Source: Streptomyces sp. NBC_01216 (GTDB lineage: Bacteria > Actinomycetota > Actinomycetes > Streptomycetales > Streptomycetaceae). Taken from it: a stretch of 64,000 nucleotides of DNA. Below are positions 8,228 through 17,684 of this stretch, piece after piece. Position numbers and translations under genes: made by a program. The stretch lies in assembly GCF_035994945.1 (NCBI RefSeq), contig NZ_CP108677.1:5952001-6016000 (forward strand), in the 5' to 3' direction. Every line of letters starts with the position of its first letter. Positions within the stretch are counted from its first letter, which is position 1. Below the pieces are notes generated by a model. It was not told the DNA's origin and searched no databases. It worked only from the letters and a program-made list of their open reading frames with translations.

Positions 8228-9210
8228 AAGGTGCTCCAGTCCTGGTCCGGATAGCGGTGCACGGGCGCCGACACGTCGTCGAGGGCCCGACAGATCTCGT
8301 CAGGAAGACTAAGGCTCTCCACTGACAGCGCGGCCGTGAGCTGGTGCGCGTCGCGCGCGCCGACGATCGGCGCGGTCACTCCGGGCCGGTCGCGCACCCA
8401 GGCCAGCGCCACCTGGAGGGGCGTCGTCGCCAGGCCGTCCGCCGCCGTCGTGACCGCGTCCACGACCCGGGTCGCCGCCTCGTCCAGATACGGCTCCACG
8501 AACGGCGCCAGCGTCTCCGATCCGCCCCGCGAGTCCGTCGGCGTACCGTGCCGGTACTTGCCCGTCAGCACCCCGCGCCCCAGCGGCGAGGACGGCAGCA
8601 GACCTATTCCCAGATCCAGCGCGGCCGGCAGCACCTCGCGCTCCACTCCCCGCTGGAGCAGCGAGTACTCCATCTGCGTCGCCGCGAGACGGGTCCGCGT
8701 CCCGCCCGCCGCACCGAGCTGCCAGGTCCCCGCCTTCGCCAGCTGCCACCCGCAGAAGTTCGACACTCCGACGTAGCGGGCCCGGCCGCTGCTCACCGCG
8801 ATGTCGAGCGCCTGCAGCGACTCCTCCAGCGGCGTGTGGGGGTCGAAGGCGTGGAGGTGCCACAGGTCGACGTGGTCGGTGCCCAGCCGCGCCAGCGAGG
8901 CGTCGAGCGCGTCGAGCAGGTGCCCGCGGGAGCCGTCCGTCCGCCGGTCGGGGTCGGGCACACTGCCGGCCTTCGTCGAGACGACGAGATCCCGCCGGGG
9001 CACCAGGCGCTCCATCAGCCGCCCGAGCAGGTATTCGGCCTCACCGCCTCCATACACGTCCGCCGTGTCGACGAGGGTGCCGCCGGCCTCCCAGAACGCC
9101 TTCAACTGGTCGGCCGCGTCGTGCTCGTCGGCGTCCCGTCCCCAGGTGAGGGTGCCGAGTCCGAGCCGGGACACGCGCAGGCCGGTCCGTCCGAGATACC
9201 TCTGCTCCAT
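8224..9210 (-). CDS. Aldo/keto reductase
   Basis: A 328-residue NAD(P)H-dependent TIM-barrel oxidoreductase. It begins M-E-Q-R-Y-L-G-R-T-G-L-R-V-S, the usual opening, with D-T-A-D-V-Y-G (catalytic Asp and Tyr), K-A-G (catalytic Lys), W-H-L-H near residue 125 (catalytic His) and Y-V-G-V-S-N-F. ATG 9210 is chosen because the family starts here; upstream in-frame codons are unrelated. The gene overlaps the next one by four bases, indicating coupled translation with the RecD2-like protein. Carbonyl substrate unknown. Confidence 0.92.
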   Translation of the reverse strand: MEQRYLGRTGLRVSRLGLGTLTWGRDADEHDAADQLKAFWEAGGTLVDTADVYGGGEAEYLLGRLMERLVPRRDLVVSTKAGSVPDPDRRTDGSRGHLLDALDASLARLGTDHVDLWHLHAFDPHTPLEESLQALDIAVSSGRARYVGVSNFCGWQLAKAGTWQLGAAGGTRTRLAATQMEYSLLQRGVEREVLPAALDLGIGLLPSSPLGRGVLTGKYRHGTPTDSRGGSETLAPFVEPYLDEAATRVVDAVTTAADGLATTPLQVALAWVRDRPGVTAPIVGARDAHQLTAALSVESLSLPDEICRALDDVSAPVHRYPDQDWSTL

Positions 9211-9339
9211 GAGCGCGAGATTACTGGCCAGGACTGCACGCGCAGAGACCCCGTGGGCATCCTCCTCCTGACGGATGCCGTGCCCGCGCGCTAGAGTCCG
9301 CCGCAAGGGACGTTACTGATCGGTAAAGAGGGTGCGGAT

Positions 9340-10389
9340 ATGCGGCTCGGCATCAACCTCGGCTACTGGGGCGCCGGTATGGACGGCGACAACCTCGCCG
9401 TCGCCCAGGAGGCGGACCGCCTCGGCTACGACGTGTGCTGGGCCGCCGAGGCATACGGCTCCGACGCGCCCACCGTGCTCTCCTGGGTGGCCGCCAAGAC
9501 CGAGCGGATCGACGTCGGTTCCGCGATCATGCAGATCCCGGCGCGCCAGCCGGCCATGACGGCCATGACCGCGGCCACCCTGGACTCGCTCTCCGGCGGC
9601 CGTTTCCGCCTCGGTCTCGGCGTGTCCGGACCGCAGGTCTCGGAAGGCTGGTACGGCGTCAGGTTCGACAAGCCGCTCGCCCGCACCCGGGAGTACGTCG
9701 AGATCGTCCGCAAGGCCATGACCCGGGAACGGCTCACCTACGAGGGCGCCCACTGGACGCTCCCGCTGCCGGACGGGCCGGGCAAGCCCATCAAGCTCAC
9801 CGTCCATCCGGAGCGCGAGCACATTCCCCTCTACATCGCCGCGATCGGCCCCAGGAACCTGGAGCAGACCGGCGAGATCGCCGACGGCGCCCTGTTGATC
9901 TTCCCCTCCGCCGAACACCTGGAGGACACCGCGATCCGCCACCTGCGCGCGGGCCGCGAGAAGGCCGGTCTGACGATGGACGGCTTCGACGTCCACCCGA
10001 CGCTGCCCCTGGCGCTCGGGGACGACATCGACGCCCTCGCGGACGTGTTCCGTCCCTACACCGCCCTGTACGTCGGCGGCATGGGCAGCCGCAAGCAGAA
10101 CTTCTACAACCAGCTCGCCCGGCGCATGGGGTACGAGAAGGAGGCCGGCGAGATCCAGGACAAGTACCTGGCCGGCGACAAGACAGGAGCCGCCGCCGCC
10201 GTACCGCGGCAGCTCATCGACCAGACGACCCTGCTCGGGTCCGTCGAGCGGATCGCCGACCGTATGCGGGCCTACGCCGAGGCCGGCGTCACCACCCTCA
10301 CACTCGCCCCGGCCGGGTTCACGCTGGAGGAGCGGATCGCCGCCCTGCGCGCCGGTACGGAGGCGCTGGAGCGGGCGGGACTGGCCTGA
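9340..10389 (+). CDS. LLM-class F420-dependent oxidoreductase
   Basis: A 349-residue luciferase-like TIM-barrel enzyme. The opening M-R-L-G-I-N-L-G-Y-W-G, the L-S-G-G-R-F-R-L-G-L-G-V-S-G motif near residue 85 and the later A-A-I-G-P-R-N-L are typical of F420-dependent members of the bacterial luciferase family, common in Streptomyces. It likely transfers hydride between F420 and an unknown substrate in the cytoplasm. The gene is divergent from the aldo/keto reductase, with 129 bases between the starts. Start ATG 9340. Confidence 0.9.
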   Translation: MRLGINLGYWGAGMDGDNLAVAQEADRLGYDVCWAAEAYGSDAPTVLSWVAAKTERIDVGSAIMQIPARQPAMTAMTAATLDSLSGGRFRLGLGVSGPQVSEGWYGVRFDKPLARTREYVEIVRKAMTRERLTYEGAHWTLPLPDGPGKPIKLTVHPEREHIPLYIAAIGPRNLEQTGEIADGALLIFPSAEHLEDTAIRHLRAGREKAGLTMDGFDVHPTLPLALGDDIDALADVFRPYTALYVGGMGSRKQNFYNQLARRMGYEKEAGEIQDKYLAGDKTGAAAAVPRQLIDQTTLLGSVERIADRMRAYAEAGVTTLTLAPAGFTLEERIAALRAGTEALERAGLA

Positions 10390-10625
10390 CACGCCACCGG
10401 CCGGGTCCGTCGGAGGAGGAAGTCCGCGGCCGTGGTGGGGGCTCGGGGGTCTTCCCCGCCACGGCCGTCGTGCTGAACAACGCGCCGGACCGCCCTCCGG
10501 TTACGCTCCGGCGCTCCTTCGTTCGGCCGAGTGACCCGCGTCTCGTGTTGCCCGCCGGGCCGCCGCGCATTTGACTCGTGGTCTGCGGACGTGCGGCGTG
10601 CGGACGCCCGCATGGAGGTGGCAGC

Positions 10626-11411
10626 ATGATCACGGCCAGGAGCCTTTTCCAGGAGATCATCGACGACGACGAGTCCTTCCGGCTGTTCTGCTCCATCGCC
10701 GCAAGCGGCGAGGCGCAGGGAGGCTGGGAGAACGCCAGGATCGCCGCGCTCGTCGCCCCGGGCATGCGGGACCTGACCCCCAAGATCACCCGGCACGGCG
10801 CCGACGAGGACAAGCACGGGCGGATCTTCAACGCCCTGATGCGCAAGCGCGGCCTGGAACCCGTACCGGTCCCCCCGGAGACCGACTACACCATGCTCCT
10901 GGAGCAGCGCGGGATCGGCCTCGCCCACGAGAAGCTGCGCCGGGACGAGCCACTGAGCGAGGCCGACGTGGTGGTCTACCTCGCCCACAGCAGGGTGACG
11001 GAACAGCGGGCGGCCGACCAGATGGACATGCTGGTCACCTCCTTCGGCGACCATCCCGAACTGGGCAAGGCCATCCACCTGATCTGCAACGACGAGGAGA
11101 ACCACCTCGCCTACTGCCACGAGGAACTACTGCGCCTCGCGCGCGCCGGACACGGGCGGCTCATCCAGCGGACCCTGCGCGAGTCCGCGCTCACCGAGAT
11201 CGGGGTCTACCGCGACGTCAGCCTGGCCGTGATGAGCCACATGGGCCGCCTCCTGAGGTGGCCGCGGCCCAAGTCGGCCGCGCTCGCCGCCGGCATCCGC
11301 GCGATGTACGCGTGGGAGCGGGTCGCCGGCTGGCACCGGATGGTCGACCTGAGGATTCCCGAGCGGCGCAACGCGCTGGGCGGCCCCGCGACCCCCGCTC
11401 CCGCCTTCTGA
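10626..11411 (+). CDS. Ferritin-like di-iron domain protein
   Basis: A 261-residue, mostly helical protein. Acidic metal-ligand pairs typical of ferritin-like four-helix bundles are visible as D-E-D-K-H-G-R near residue 60 and D-E-E-N-H-L-A-Y-C-H-E-E near residue 157. ATG 10626 follows a GGAGGTGGCAG ribosome-binding site; the longer frame upstream does not. It could bind iron or act as a di-iron oxygenase; substrate unknown. It lies alone between the LLM gene and convergent corA, with a 236-base gap upstream that shows no other gene. Confidence 0.8.
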   Translation: MITARSLFQEIIDDDESFRLFCSIAASGEAQGGWENARIAALVAPGMRDLTPKITRHGADEDKHGRIFNALMRKRGLEPVPVPPETDYTMLLEQRGIGLAHEKLRRDEPLSEADVVVYLAHSRVTEQRAADQMDMLVTSFGDHPELGKAIHLICNDEENHLAYCHEELLRLARAGHGRLIQRTLRESALTEIGVYRDVSLAVMSHMGRLLRWPRPKSAALAAGIRAMYAWERVAGWHRMVDLRIPERRNALGGPATPAPAF

Positions 11412-11436
11412 CCGCCCGGCGCCGAGCGGCGCGGGG

Positions 11437-12420
11437 CTACATCCAGCCGCGCCGCTTGAACAGCCGGTACAGGCCGCCCACGGCCCCGGCCATCAGCACG
11501 ATGACCATCGGGTACGACCAGCCCCAGGCGAGTTCCGGCATGTGCGCGAAGTTCATGCCGTAGATCCCCGCGACCATCGTGGGGACGGCGGCCATGGCCG
11601 CCCAGGCCGAGATCTTCCGCATGTCGTCGTTCTGCCGCACGCCCATCTGCGCCAGATGCGCCGACAGCACGTCGGAGAGCAGCCGGTCCAGACCCTCCAC
11701 CTGCTCGTTGGCCCGGGTCAGGTGGTCGACGACGTCCCGGAAGAACGGCATGGCCTGCTCGTGCACGAACGGCACCGCCCCGGCCGCCAGCCGCTGCATC
11801 GGCGCCATCAGCGGCCCGCCGGCCCGCCGGAACTCGAGCACCTGGCGCTTGGCCGCGTAGATCCGCGCCGCGGTGTTGCCCGGCTTCCTGCCGACCGGCG
11901 CGAACACATCGGCCTCCAGCTCCTCCAGGTCGACCTGGAGCTCACCGGCCACGTCGATGTAGTGGTCGACGACCGCGTCGCTGATCGCGTACAGGACCGC
12001 CGTCGGGCCGTGCCGCAGCACCTCCGGCTCGGCCTCCAGCCGTCGCCGAACCGCCGCGAGCGGCGCGCCCTCGCCGTGCCGGACCGTCACCACGAACGAA
12101 TCGCCCAGGAAGACCATCAGCTCGTCCGTGCTGACGCGGTCGCTTTCCGGCTCGTAGACCACGGGTTTGAGGACCATGAAGAGCGAGTCCTCGTACACCT
12201 CCAGCTTCGGCCGCTGATGAGCCTTCAGCGCGTCCTCGACGGCCAGGGGGTGCAGCGCGAACTCGGCCGACACGTGATCGAACTCCGCCTCGGTCGGCTC
12301 GTACAGACCGACCCAGAGGAAGGCGTCCCCGCTCGCCCGGGCCTCCGCCAGGGCGGCGGACAGATCGGCGGGGCCGTCGGCACGAGCACCGCTCTTGTAG
12401 AGGGCAGAGTTCACGATCAC
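11437..12420 (-). CDS. corA: CorA-family magnesium/cobalt transporter
   Basis: A 327-residue membrane protein. A long acidic cytoplasmic N-terminal domain and helical stalk lead to two C-terminal transmembrane segments; the first ends in the signature Y-G-M-N-F (G-M-N filter), and the loop M-P-E-L-A-W-G precedes the last helix and a basic tail R-L-F-K-R-R-G-W-M. CorA forms pentameric channels for Mg2+ and related divalent cations. The start GTG at 12420 is chosen because family homology begins there. Divergent from the phosphatase gene. Confidence 0.93.
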   Translation of the reverse strand: MIVNSALYKSGARADGPADLSAALAEARASGDAFLWVGLYEPTEAEFDHVSAEFALHPLAVEDALKAHQRPKLEVYEDSLFMVLKPVVYEPESDRVSTDELMVFLGDSFVVTVRHGEGAPLAAVRRRLEAEPEVLRHGPTAVLYAISDAVVDHYIDVAGELQVDLEELEADVFAPVGRKPGNTAARIYAAKRQVLEFRRAGGPLMAPMQRLAAGAVPFVHEQAMPFFRDVVDHLTRANEQVEGLDRLLSDVLSAHLAQMGVRQNDDMRKISAWAAMAAVPTMVAGIYGMNFAHMPELAWGWSYPMVIVLMAGAVGGLYRLFKRRGWM

Positions 12421-12495
12421 GCCGGGTATTCTTCCCCGCCCCACCGGTTCCCGCACCCGTGCCCCGCGCCCGGCCGTGCCCCTACCCTTGCCGCC

Positions 12496-13185
12496 ATGGC
12501 CACGTTGCTCCTCGTCCGCCACGGACGTTCCACCGCCAACACCTCCGGGGTCCTCGCCGGGCGGATGCCCGGGGTCGCCCTCGACGAGCGCGGCGCCGCG
12601 CAGGCCGCCGCGCTCCCCGGACGGCTCGCCGCCGTGCCGCTGTCCGCCGCCGTCAGCAGCCCCCTGCAGCGCTGCCGCGAGACCCTCCGGCCGCTCCTGG
12701 ACGCCCGCCCCGGGCTGCCGTTGCACACCGAGGAGCGGATCAGCGAGTGCGACTACGGCGACTGGTCCGGTCGCAAGCTCGCCGAACTCAACGACGAACC
12801 CCTGATGGAAGTCGTCCAGGCGCACGCGTCCGCCGCGGCCTTCCCCGGCGGCGAGTCCATGCGCGCCATGCAGGCGCGGGCCGTCGACGCCGTACGGGAC
12901 TGGAACGCCCGGATCGAGGCCGAGCACGGCGAGGACGCCGTCTACCTGATGTGCTCGCACGGCGACCTCATCAAGTCGATCGTCGCGGACGCGCTCGGCA
13001 TGCACCTCGACCTCTTCCAGCGCATCCACGTCGATCCCTGCTCCGTCACCGCCGTGCGCTACACCCGGGTGCGCCCCTTCCTGGTCCGACTCGGCGACAC
13101 CGGCGACCTCGCCGCGCTCGCGCCCCGGGAGAGCCCGGACACCCAGGGGACCGCGGAGGTCGGGGGCGGCGCGGGCGCACCGTGA
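12496..13185 (+). CDS. Histidine phosphatase (phosphoglycerate mutase-like)
   Basis: A 229-residue cytoplasmic phosphatase. The catalytic R-H-G motif is at residues 8-10 (L-V-R-H-G-R-S), the second Arg in S-P-L-Q-R-C-R-E-T, the acid in I-S-E-C-D-Y-G-D-W, and the second His in C-S-H-G-D. These are the hallmark residues of histidine phosphatase branch 1. It belongs with the actinobacterial subgroup found next to DUF3090 genes, as here. The last 25 residues are low complexity. The gene leads the co-directional set phosphatase - DUF3090 - kinase-like - mshC. Substrate unknown. Confidence 0.9.
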   Translation: MATLLLVRHGRSTANTSGVLAGRMPGVALDERGAAQAAALPGRLAAVPLSAAVSSPLQRCRETLRPLLDARPGLPLHTEERISECDYGDWSGRKLAELNDEPLMEVVQAHASAAAFPGGESMRAMQARAVDAVRDWNARIEAEHGEDAVYLMCSHGDLIKSIVADALGMHLDLFQRIHVDPCSVTAVRYTRVRPFLVRLGDTGDLAALAPRESPDTQGTAEVGGGAGAP

Positions 13186-13262
13186 TCCATCCGCGCAGTA
13201 GGGTGGACGGGCCGCTGTAGCGCGGGCCTTCACCGCTGTCGAGACGCAAGGGAGTCAGGGAC

Positions 13263-13853
13263 GTGTCCCGTCAGGTGTTCCTCTACGACCCACCGGAGCG
13301 TTTCGTGGCCGGTACGGTCGGGCTGCCTGGCCGCCGTACGTTCTTCCTTCAGGCGTCCGCGGCGGGCCGGGTCACCAGCGTGGCCCTGGAGAAGACCCAG
13401 GTGGCCGCCCTCGCCGAACGCATCGACGAACTCCTCGACGAGGTCGTGCGCCGCACCGGCGGCAACGCCCCCGTCCCGGCCGTCGCCCCCGCCGACATCG
13501 CGGACACCGCCCCGCTGGACGCTCCGGTGGAGGAGGAGTTCCGGGTCGGCACGATGGCACTGGCCTGGGACGGCGAGGAACAGCGCATGATCGTCGAGGC
13601 GCAGGCGCTGGTGGAACTCGACGCCGAGTCCGACGAAGACCTCGCCGATGCCGAGGAACGCCTGCTCCAGGACGAGGAGAACGGCCCGCCGATGCTGCGC
13701 GTCCGGCTCACCGGAGCGCAGGCCCGTGCCTTCGCCAAGCGCGCCCTCGACGTGGTCAACGCGGGCCGTCCGCCATGCCCGCTGTGCAGCCTGCCGCTCG
13801 ACCCCGAGGGCCATGTGTGCCCGCGCCAGAACGGATACCGGCGCGGCGCATGA
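13263..13853 (+). CDS. DUF3090 family protein
   Basis: A 196-residue protein starting with GTG (M-S-R-Q-V-F-L-Y-D-P-P-E-R-F). It matches the actinobacterial DUF3090 family: a beta-rich N-terminus, an acidic middle, and a C-terminal zinc-ribbon-like C-P-L-C ... G-H-V-C-P-R motif. Function is unknown. Its stop codon overlaps the ATG of the next gene (ATGA), so translation is coupled to the kinase-like gene that usually accompanies it near mshC. Confidence 0.9.
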   Translation: MSRQVFLYDPPERFVAGTVGLPGRRTFFLQASAAGRVTSVALEKTQVAALAERIDELLDEVVRRTGGNAPVPAVAPADIADTAPLDAPVEEEFRVGTMALAWDGEEQRMIVEAQALVELDAESDEDLADAEERLLQDEENGPPMLRVRLTGAQARAFAKRALDVVNAGRPPCPLCSLPLDPEGHVCPRQNGYRRGA

Positions 13854-14707
13854 CGGACGCCGAAGGACCCCCCGTACCCCTGGTTCCGGCCCGGTACCCC
13901 GGGCCGGCCGGGCCCCCCTCCGTCGCGGACGCCGAACTCCTCAGCCGGGGGGAGCTGACCGTCCGCGGCCAGATCCACGAGGCGTCCAACGCGGTGCTCC
14001 TCTGCTCGGTCGCCCACCGGGGCCGGCGGGCCGAATGCGTCTACAAGCCCGTCGCCGGCGAGCAGCCGCTGTGGGACTTCCCCGACGGGAACCTGGCTCG
14101 GCGCGAGGTCGCCGCCTATGCCGTCTCCGAGGCGACCGGCTGGGGCCTGGTGCCGCCCACGGTGCTGCGCGACGGCCCGTACGGCGAGGGCATGGTCCAG
14201 CTGTGGATCGAGGCCGACCCCGGCGCGAGCCTGCTCGCGCTCACCGAGGACGAGCAGGCCGGGGAGGGCTGGAAGGCCGTCGGCCCCGCGCAGGTCGGAG
14301 CGGACCGCACCGCGCTCCTGGTACACGCCGACAGCCCCGTGCTGCGCCGCCTGGCCGTCCTGGACGCGGTCATCAACAACGGCGACCGCAAGGGCGGACA
14401 TCTGCTGCCCGCCTCCGACGGGCGGCTGTACGCCATCGACCACGGGGTGACCTTCCACGTGGAGGACAAGCTCCGGACGTTGCTGTGGGGCTGGTCGGGC
14501 GAGCGGCTGCCCACCGAGGCCGTCGAGGTCCTGGCCGATCTCGCCACCGCACTGGAGCCCGGCGCTCCGCTCGCCACCCGGCTGGCGGAACTGCTCACCG
14601 CGGCCGAGGTGGACGCTCTGCGCGCCCGGGTGGACGCCCTCCGGGCCGCCGGACGGCACCCGGAGCCGTCCGGCCGGTGGCCCGCGATCCCCTGGCCACC
14701 GGTCTGA
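13850..14707 (+). CDS. TIGR03843-type PI3/4-kinase-like protein next to mshC
   Basis: A 285-residue protein. Motifs include Y-K-P-V-A-G-E near residue 66 (putative ATP Lys), W-D-F-P-D-G-N, a catalytic-loop-like N-N-G-D-R-K-G-G-H near residue 180 and A-I-D-H-G-V-T-F (metal-binding Asp), the pattern of phosphatidylinositol 3/4-kinase-like and HipA-like folds. The family is widely conserved beside DUF3090 and mshC in actinobacteria, suggesting a shared role, but no substrate is known to me. ATG 13850 overlaps the upstream stop codon by four bases. Confidence 0.85.
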   Translation: MTDAEGPPVPLVPARYPGPAGPPSVADAELLSRGELTVRGQIHEASNAVLLCSVAHRGRRAECVYKPVAGEQPLWDFPDGNLARREVAAYAVSEATGWGLVPPTVLRDGPYGEGMVQLWIEADPGASLLALTEDEQAGEGWKAVGPAQVGADRTALLVHADSPVLRRLAVLDAVINNGDRKGGHLLPASDGRLYAIDHGVTFHVEDKLRTLLWGWSGERLPTEAVEVLADLATALEPGAPLATRLAELLTAAEVDALRARVDALRAAGRHPEPSGRWPAIPWPPV

Positions 14708-14848
14708 CCGGTCCGGTCGGCCCATCAGGCTCCCTCCGGAGTGCCCGCGTGGAGAAGCACGGACCCTCCTGGCCCGCAAGATCGCCTTATCGGCCAAGAT
14801 CCCGGATCCGGTTCGTATCCGGAACAGGTGTCCGGTTACGCTCAGGAC

Positions 14849-16078
14849 ATGCATGCCTGGCCCGCTTCTGAGGTCCCCGCCCTGCCCGGCAAGGGCCGCG
14901 ACCTCCGGATCCACGACACCGCGACCGGCGGACGAGTGACTCTCGCCCCCGGCCCCGTCGCCCGTATCTACGTCTGCGGCATCACGCCGTACGACGCGAC
15001 CCACCTGGGTCACGCGGCGACCTACAATGCGTTCGACCTCGTTCAGCGCGTGTGGCTCGACACCAAGCGGCAGGTCCAGTACGTCCAGAACGTCACCGAC
15101 GTCGACGATCCACTCCTGGAACGGGCGATCCGCGACGGCGTCGACTGGGTGGGGCTCGCCGAGCGTGAGACCGCCCTGTTCCGTGAGGACATGACCGCCC
15201 TGCGGATGCTGCCGCCGCAGCACTACATCGGCGCGGTCGAGGCCATACCGGGGATCGTGCCGCTGGTCGAGCGACTGCGTGACACCGGCGCCGCCTACGA
15301 GCTGGACGGCGACGTCTACTTCTCCGTCGAGGCCGACCCGCACTTCGGCTCGGTGTCGCACTACGACACCGAGCTCATGCGGCACCTCTTCGCCGAGCGC
15401 GGCGGGGACCCGGACCGTCCGGGCAAGAAGAACCCGCTCGACCCGATGCTCTGGATGGCCGCCCGGGAGGGCGAGCCGAGCTGGGACGGCGGCAGCCTCG
15501 GCCCCGGCCGCCCCGGCTGGCACATCGAGTGCGTCGCCATCGCCCTCGACCACCTCGGCATGGGCTTCGACGTGCAGGGCGGCGGCTCCGACCTCGTCTT
15601 CCCGCACCACGAGATGGGCGCCTCGCACGCCCAGGCGCTCACCGGCGAGTACCCGATGGCCAAGGCGTACGTCCACGCCGGCATGGTCGCGCTGCACGGC
15701 CAGAAGATGTCCAAGTCCAAGGGCAACCTGGTCTTCGTCTCGGCGCTCCGCCGCGCCGGTGTCGACCCGGCCGCCATCCGCCTCGCGCTCCTCTCCCACC
15801 ACTACCGCGCCGACTGGGAGTGGACCGACCAGGTCCTCCAGGAAGCCGTGGACCGGCTGGCGCGCTGGCGCGCGGCGGTCTCGCGTCCCGACGGAGTGTC
15901 CGCCGACGCGCTCGTCGAGGAGATCCGGGAGGCCCTCGCCGACGACCTCGACGCCCCGGCGGCGCTCGCCGCGGTCGACCGCTGGGCCGCGGCCCAGACC
16001 GCGGACGGCGGGACGGACGAGTCCGCGCCCGGCCTCGTCTCCCGCGCCGTCGACGCACTGCTCGGGGTCGCCCTGTAG
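14849..16078 (+). CDS. mshC: Cysteine--1-D-myo-inosityl 2-amino-2-deoxy-alpha-D-glucopyranoside ligase (MshC)
   Basis: A 409-residue class I aminoacyl-tRNA synthetase homolog that ligates cysteine to GlcN-Ins using ATP in mycothiol biosynthesis. The zinc-site Cys is in V-C-G-I-T-P-Y-D, the HIGH-like motif reads H-L-G-H, W-H-I-E-C holds a second zinc Cys, and K-M-S-K-S is present near residue 287. [13 protein letters not shown] is specific to MshC rather than CysS. ATG 14849 gives the expected family length. A 141-base gap separates it from the kinase-like gene, and a strong terminator follows. Confidence 0.95.
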   Translation: MHAWPASEVPALPGKGRDLRIHDTATGGRVTLAPGPVARIYVCGITPYDATHLGHAATYNAFDLVQRVWLDTKRQVQYVQNVTDVDDPLLERAIRDGVDWVGLAERETALFREDMTALRMLPPQHYIGAVEAIPGIVPLVERLRDTGAAYELDGDVYFSVEADPHFGSVSHYDTELMRHLFAERGGDPDRPGKKNPLDPMLWMAAREGEPSWDGGSLGPGRPGWHIECVAIALDHLGMGFDVQGGGSDLVFPHHEMGASHAQALTGEYPMAKAYVHAGMVALHGQKMSKSKGNLVFVSALRRAGVDPAAIRLALLSHHYRADWEWTDQVLQEAVDRLARWRAAVSRPDGVSADALVEEIREALADDLDAPAALAAVDRWAAAQTADGGTDESAPGLVSRAVDALLGVAL

Positions 16079-16107
16079 CCGGCGGCCCCGCCGACTACCC
16101 TTCGCGC

Positions 16108-16150
16108 AACCGCCCGCGGACTTCCGGCCGAAGTCCGCGGGCGGTTCTTC
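16108..16150 (+). terminator. Factor-independent terminator of mshC
   Basis: A perfect 17-bp stem (16108-16124 with 16130-16146), a 5-base loop and a T-rich tail (TTCTTTTGT) 30 bases after the mshC stop codon. Confidence 0.9.
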
Positions 16151-16240
16151 TTTTGTCCTGACCCGGCGCTCGATTACGCGCCAAATAGCATCCACGCAAT
16201 CAACATCACGCATGAAGACCGCAGTCTCCGGCCGCTCTCA

Positions 16241-16402
16241 GAGCCTGTCGGGTGGCTTCTGGCCGGGCGGTCACGCCGTGGCACGCACGCTGCCGGTGTT
16301 GCCGACATGCCCCGGTGGCTCCGCTCCAGCGACATCCCGGCGCCTTGGAATCGCACGCACCAGGGCGTGACCACCTGCCGGTCGAAGGCCAACGACAGGC
16401 TC
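16241..16402. mobile_element. MITE-like element with terminal inverted repeats and TCA duplication
   Basis: A 162-bp segment begins GAGCCTGTCG and ends with its exact complement CGACAGGCTC. The similarity extends imperfectly to about 40 bases per end (both arms share GGTCACGCC about 28-37 bases in). It is flanked on both sides by TCA (16238-16240 and 16403-16405), consistent with a 3-bp target duplication as made by some IS5-group transposases. It encodes no transposase. The right-hand TCA is the stop codon of the PAC2 gene on the minus strand. Confidence 0.75.
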
Positions 16403-17461
16403 TCAGGCGTCCCCGTCCCCGTCCGTGCCCCTGTCCCCGCCCTCGCCGGCGTCGTCGCCCGCCGCGCGCGGCGGCCCGGCCTGCTCCGTACCGCCGTCCT
16501 CCGGCTGCGCCTCGGGCCCCGGACGGTCCGGCCTCGGAGGCCGTGTCCGGCTACTGGAGGGGTCCCGCAGGTACGAGGTGTCGCCGCCCTCCGTCGCGAG
16601 CCCCGGTCCCGGTCCCGGGCCCGGCTCGCGTCGCCGCAGATACCGCTCGAACTCCCGGGCGATGGCCTCGCCCGAGGCCTCCGGCAGTTCCGCGGTGTCC
16701 CGCGCCTCCTCCAAGGTCTGGACGTACTCGGCGACTTCGCTGTCCTCGGAGGCCAGCTGGTCCACGCCCAGCTGCCAGGCCCGCGCGTCCTCGGGCAGCT
16801 CCCCCAGCGGGATGCGCAGGCCGATGAGGTCCTCCAGCCGGTTCAGCAGCGCCAGCGTGGCCTTCGGGTTCGGCGGCTGCGACACGTAGTGCGGCACCGC
16901 GGCCCACAAGCTCACCGCCGGAACACCCGCGTGCGTGCACGCCTCCTGGAGGATGCCCACGATGCCGGTGGGACCCTCGTAGCGCGTCTCCTCCAGCTCC
17001 ATGGTCCGTGCCAGATCGGGGTCGGACGTGACCCCGCTGACCGGCACCGGCCGGGTGTGCGGCGTGTCTCCGAGCAGCGCGCCCAGGATCACCACCATCT
17101 CCACGCCCAACTCGTGGGCGAATCCCAGGATCTCGTTGCAGAACGAGCGCCAGCGCATCGACGGCTCGATACCCCGGACCAGCACCAGGTCCCGCGGCTT
17201 GTCGCCGCCGACGCGGACCACCGAGAGCCGGGTCGTCGGCCAGGTGATCTTCCGGACCCCGTTGTCCAGCCACACCGTGGGGCGGTTGACCTGGAAGTCG
17301 TAGTAGTCCTCGGCGTCCAGCGCCGCGAAGACCTCGCCCTTCCATTCCCGGTCCAGGTGGGCGACCGCGGTGGAGGCGGCGTCGCCGGCGTCGTTCCAGC
17401 CCTCGAACGCGGCCACCATGACCGGGTCGATCAGCTCGGGAACCCCCTCGAGCTCGATCAC
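16403..17461 (-). CDS. PAC2-family protein
   Basis: A 352-residue cytoplasmic protein of the PAC2 family (related to eukaryotic proteasome assembly chaperone 2), starting at GTG 17461 after an AAAAGGAGG ribosome-binding site (M-I-E-L-E-G-V-P-E-L). The folded part spans about residues 1-265; the last 80 residues are low complexity (Pro/Gly/Asp/Glu). Bacterial function is unproven; with a 20S proteasome locus 40 kb away a role in protein turnover is a fair guess only. The TGA stop coincides with the target duplication of the adjacent MITE-like element. Confidence 0.88.
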   Translation of the reverse strand: MIELEGVPELIDPVMVAAFEGWNDAGDAASTAVAHLDREWKGEVFAALDAEDYYDFQVNRPTVWLDNGVRKITWPTTRLSVVRVGGDKPRDLVLVRGIEPSMRWRSFCNEILGFAHELGVEMVVILGALLGDTPHTRPVPVSGVTSDPDLARTMELEETRYEGPTGIVGILQEACTHAGVPAVSLWAAVPHYVSQPPNPKATLALLNRLEDLIGLRIPLGELPEDARAWQLGVDQLASEDSEVAEYVQTLEEARDTAELPEASGEAIAREFERYLRRREPGPGPGPGLATEGGDTSYLRDPSSSRTRPPRPDRPGPEAQPEDGGTEQAGPPRAAGDDAGEGGDRGTDGDGDA

Positions 17462-17684
17462 CCAGTGCCTCCTTTTCGACGTTCCTGTCGTACGGACCAA
17501 CCTTACGGCTTTCCGGCGGTCCGGCCGCAGCCCTCGTACCCGCCGAGGGCGTCCGCTGCCCTGACCCGCTACCCAGGAACTCCGCCCGGCACACGAGGAC
17601 CTGGTCTCCCGGGGGACTCGGGGCACTGTTTCCGGGCGACGCCACGGCGCCCGCCCGGCGGCCCCGGACCGCGCCGCCGCCGCA

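Noticed and set aside
13349..16213. Minus-strand frame of about 950 codons opposite DUF3090, kinase-like gene and mshC
   Set aside because: Spans several genes with clear families on the other strand; translation has no recognisable domain.
16174..16392. 72-codon minus-strand frame next to the PAC2 gene
   Set aside because: Lies almost wholly inside the MITE-like element and has no start signal or family.
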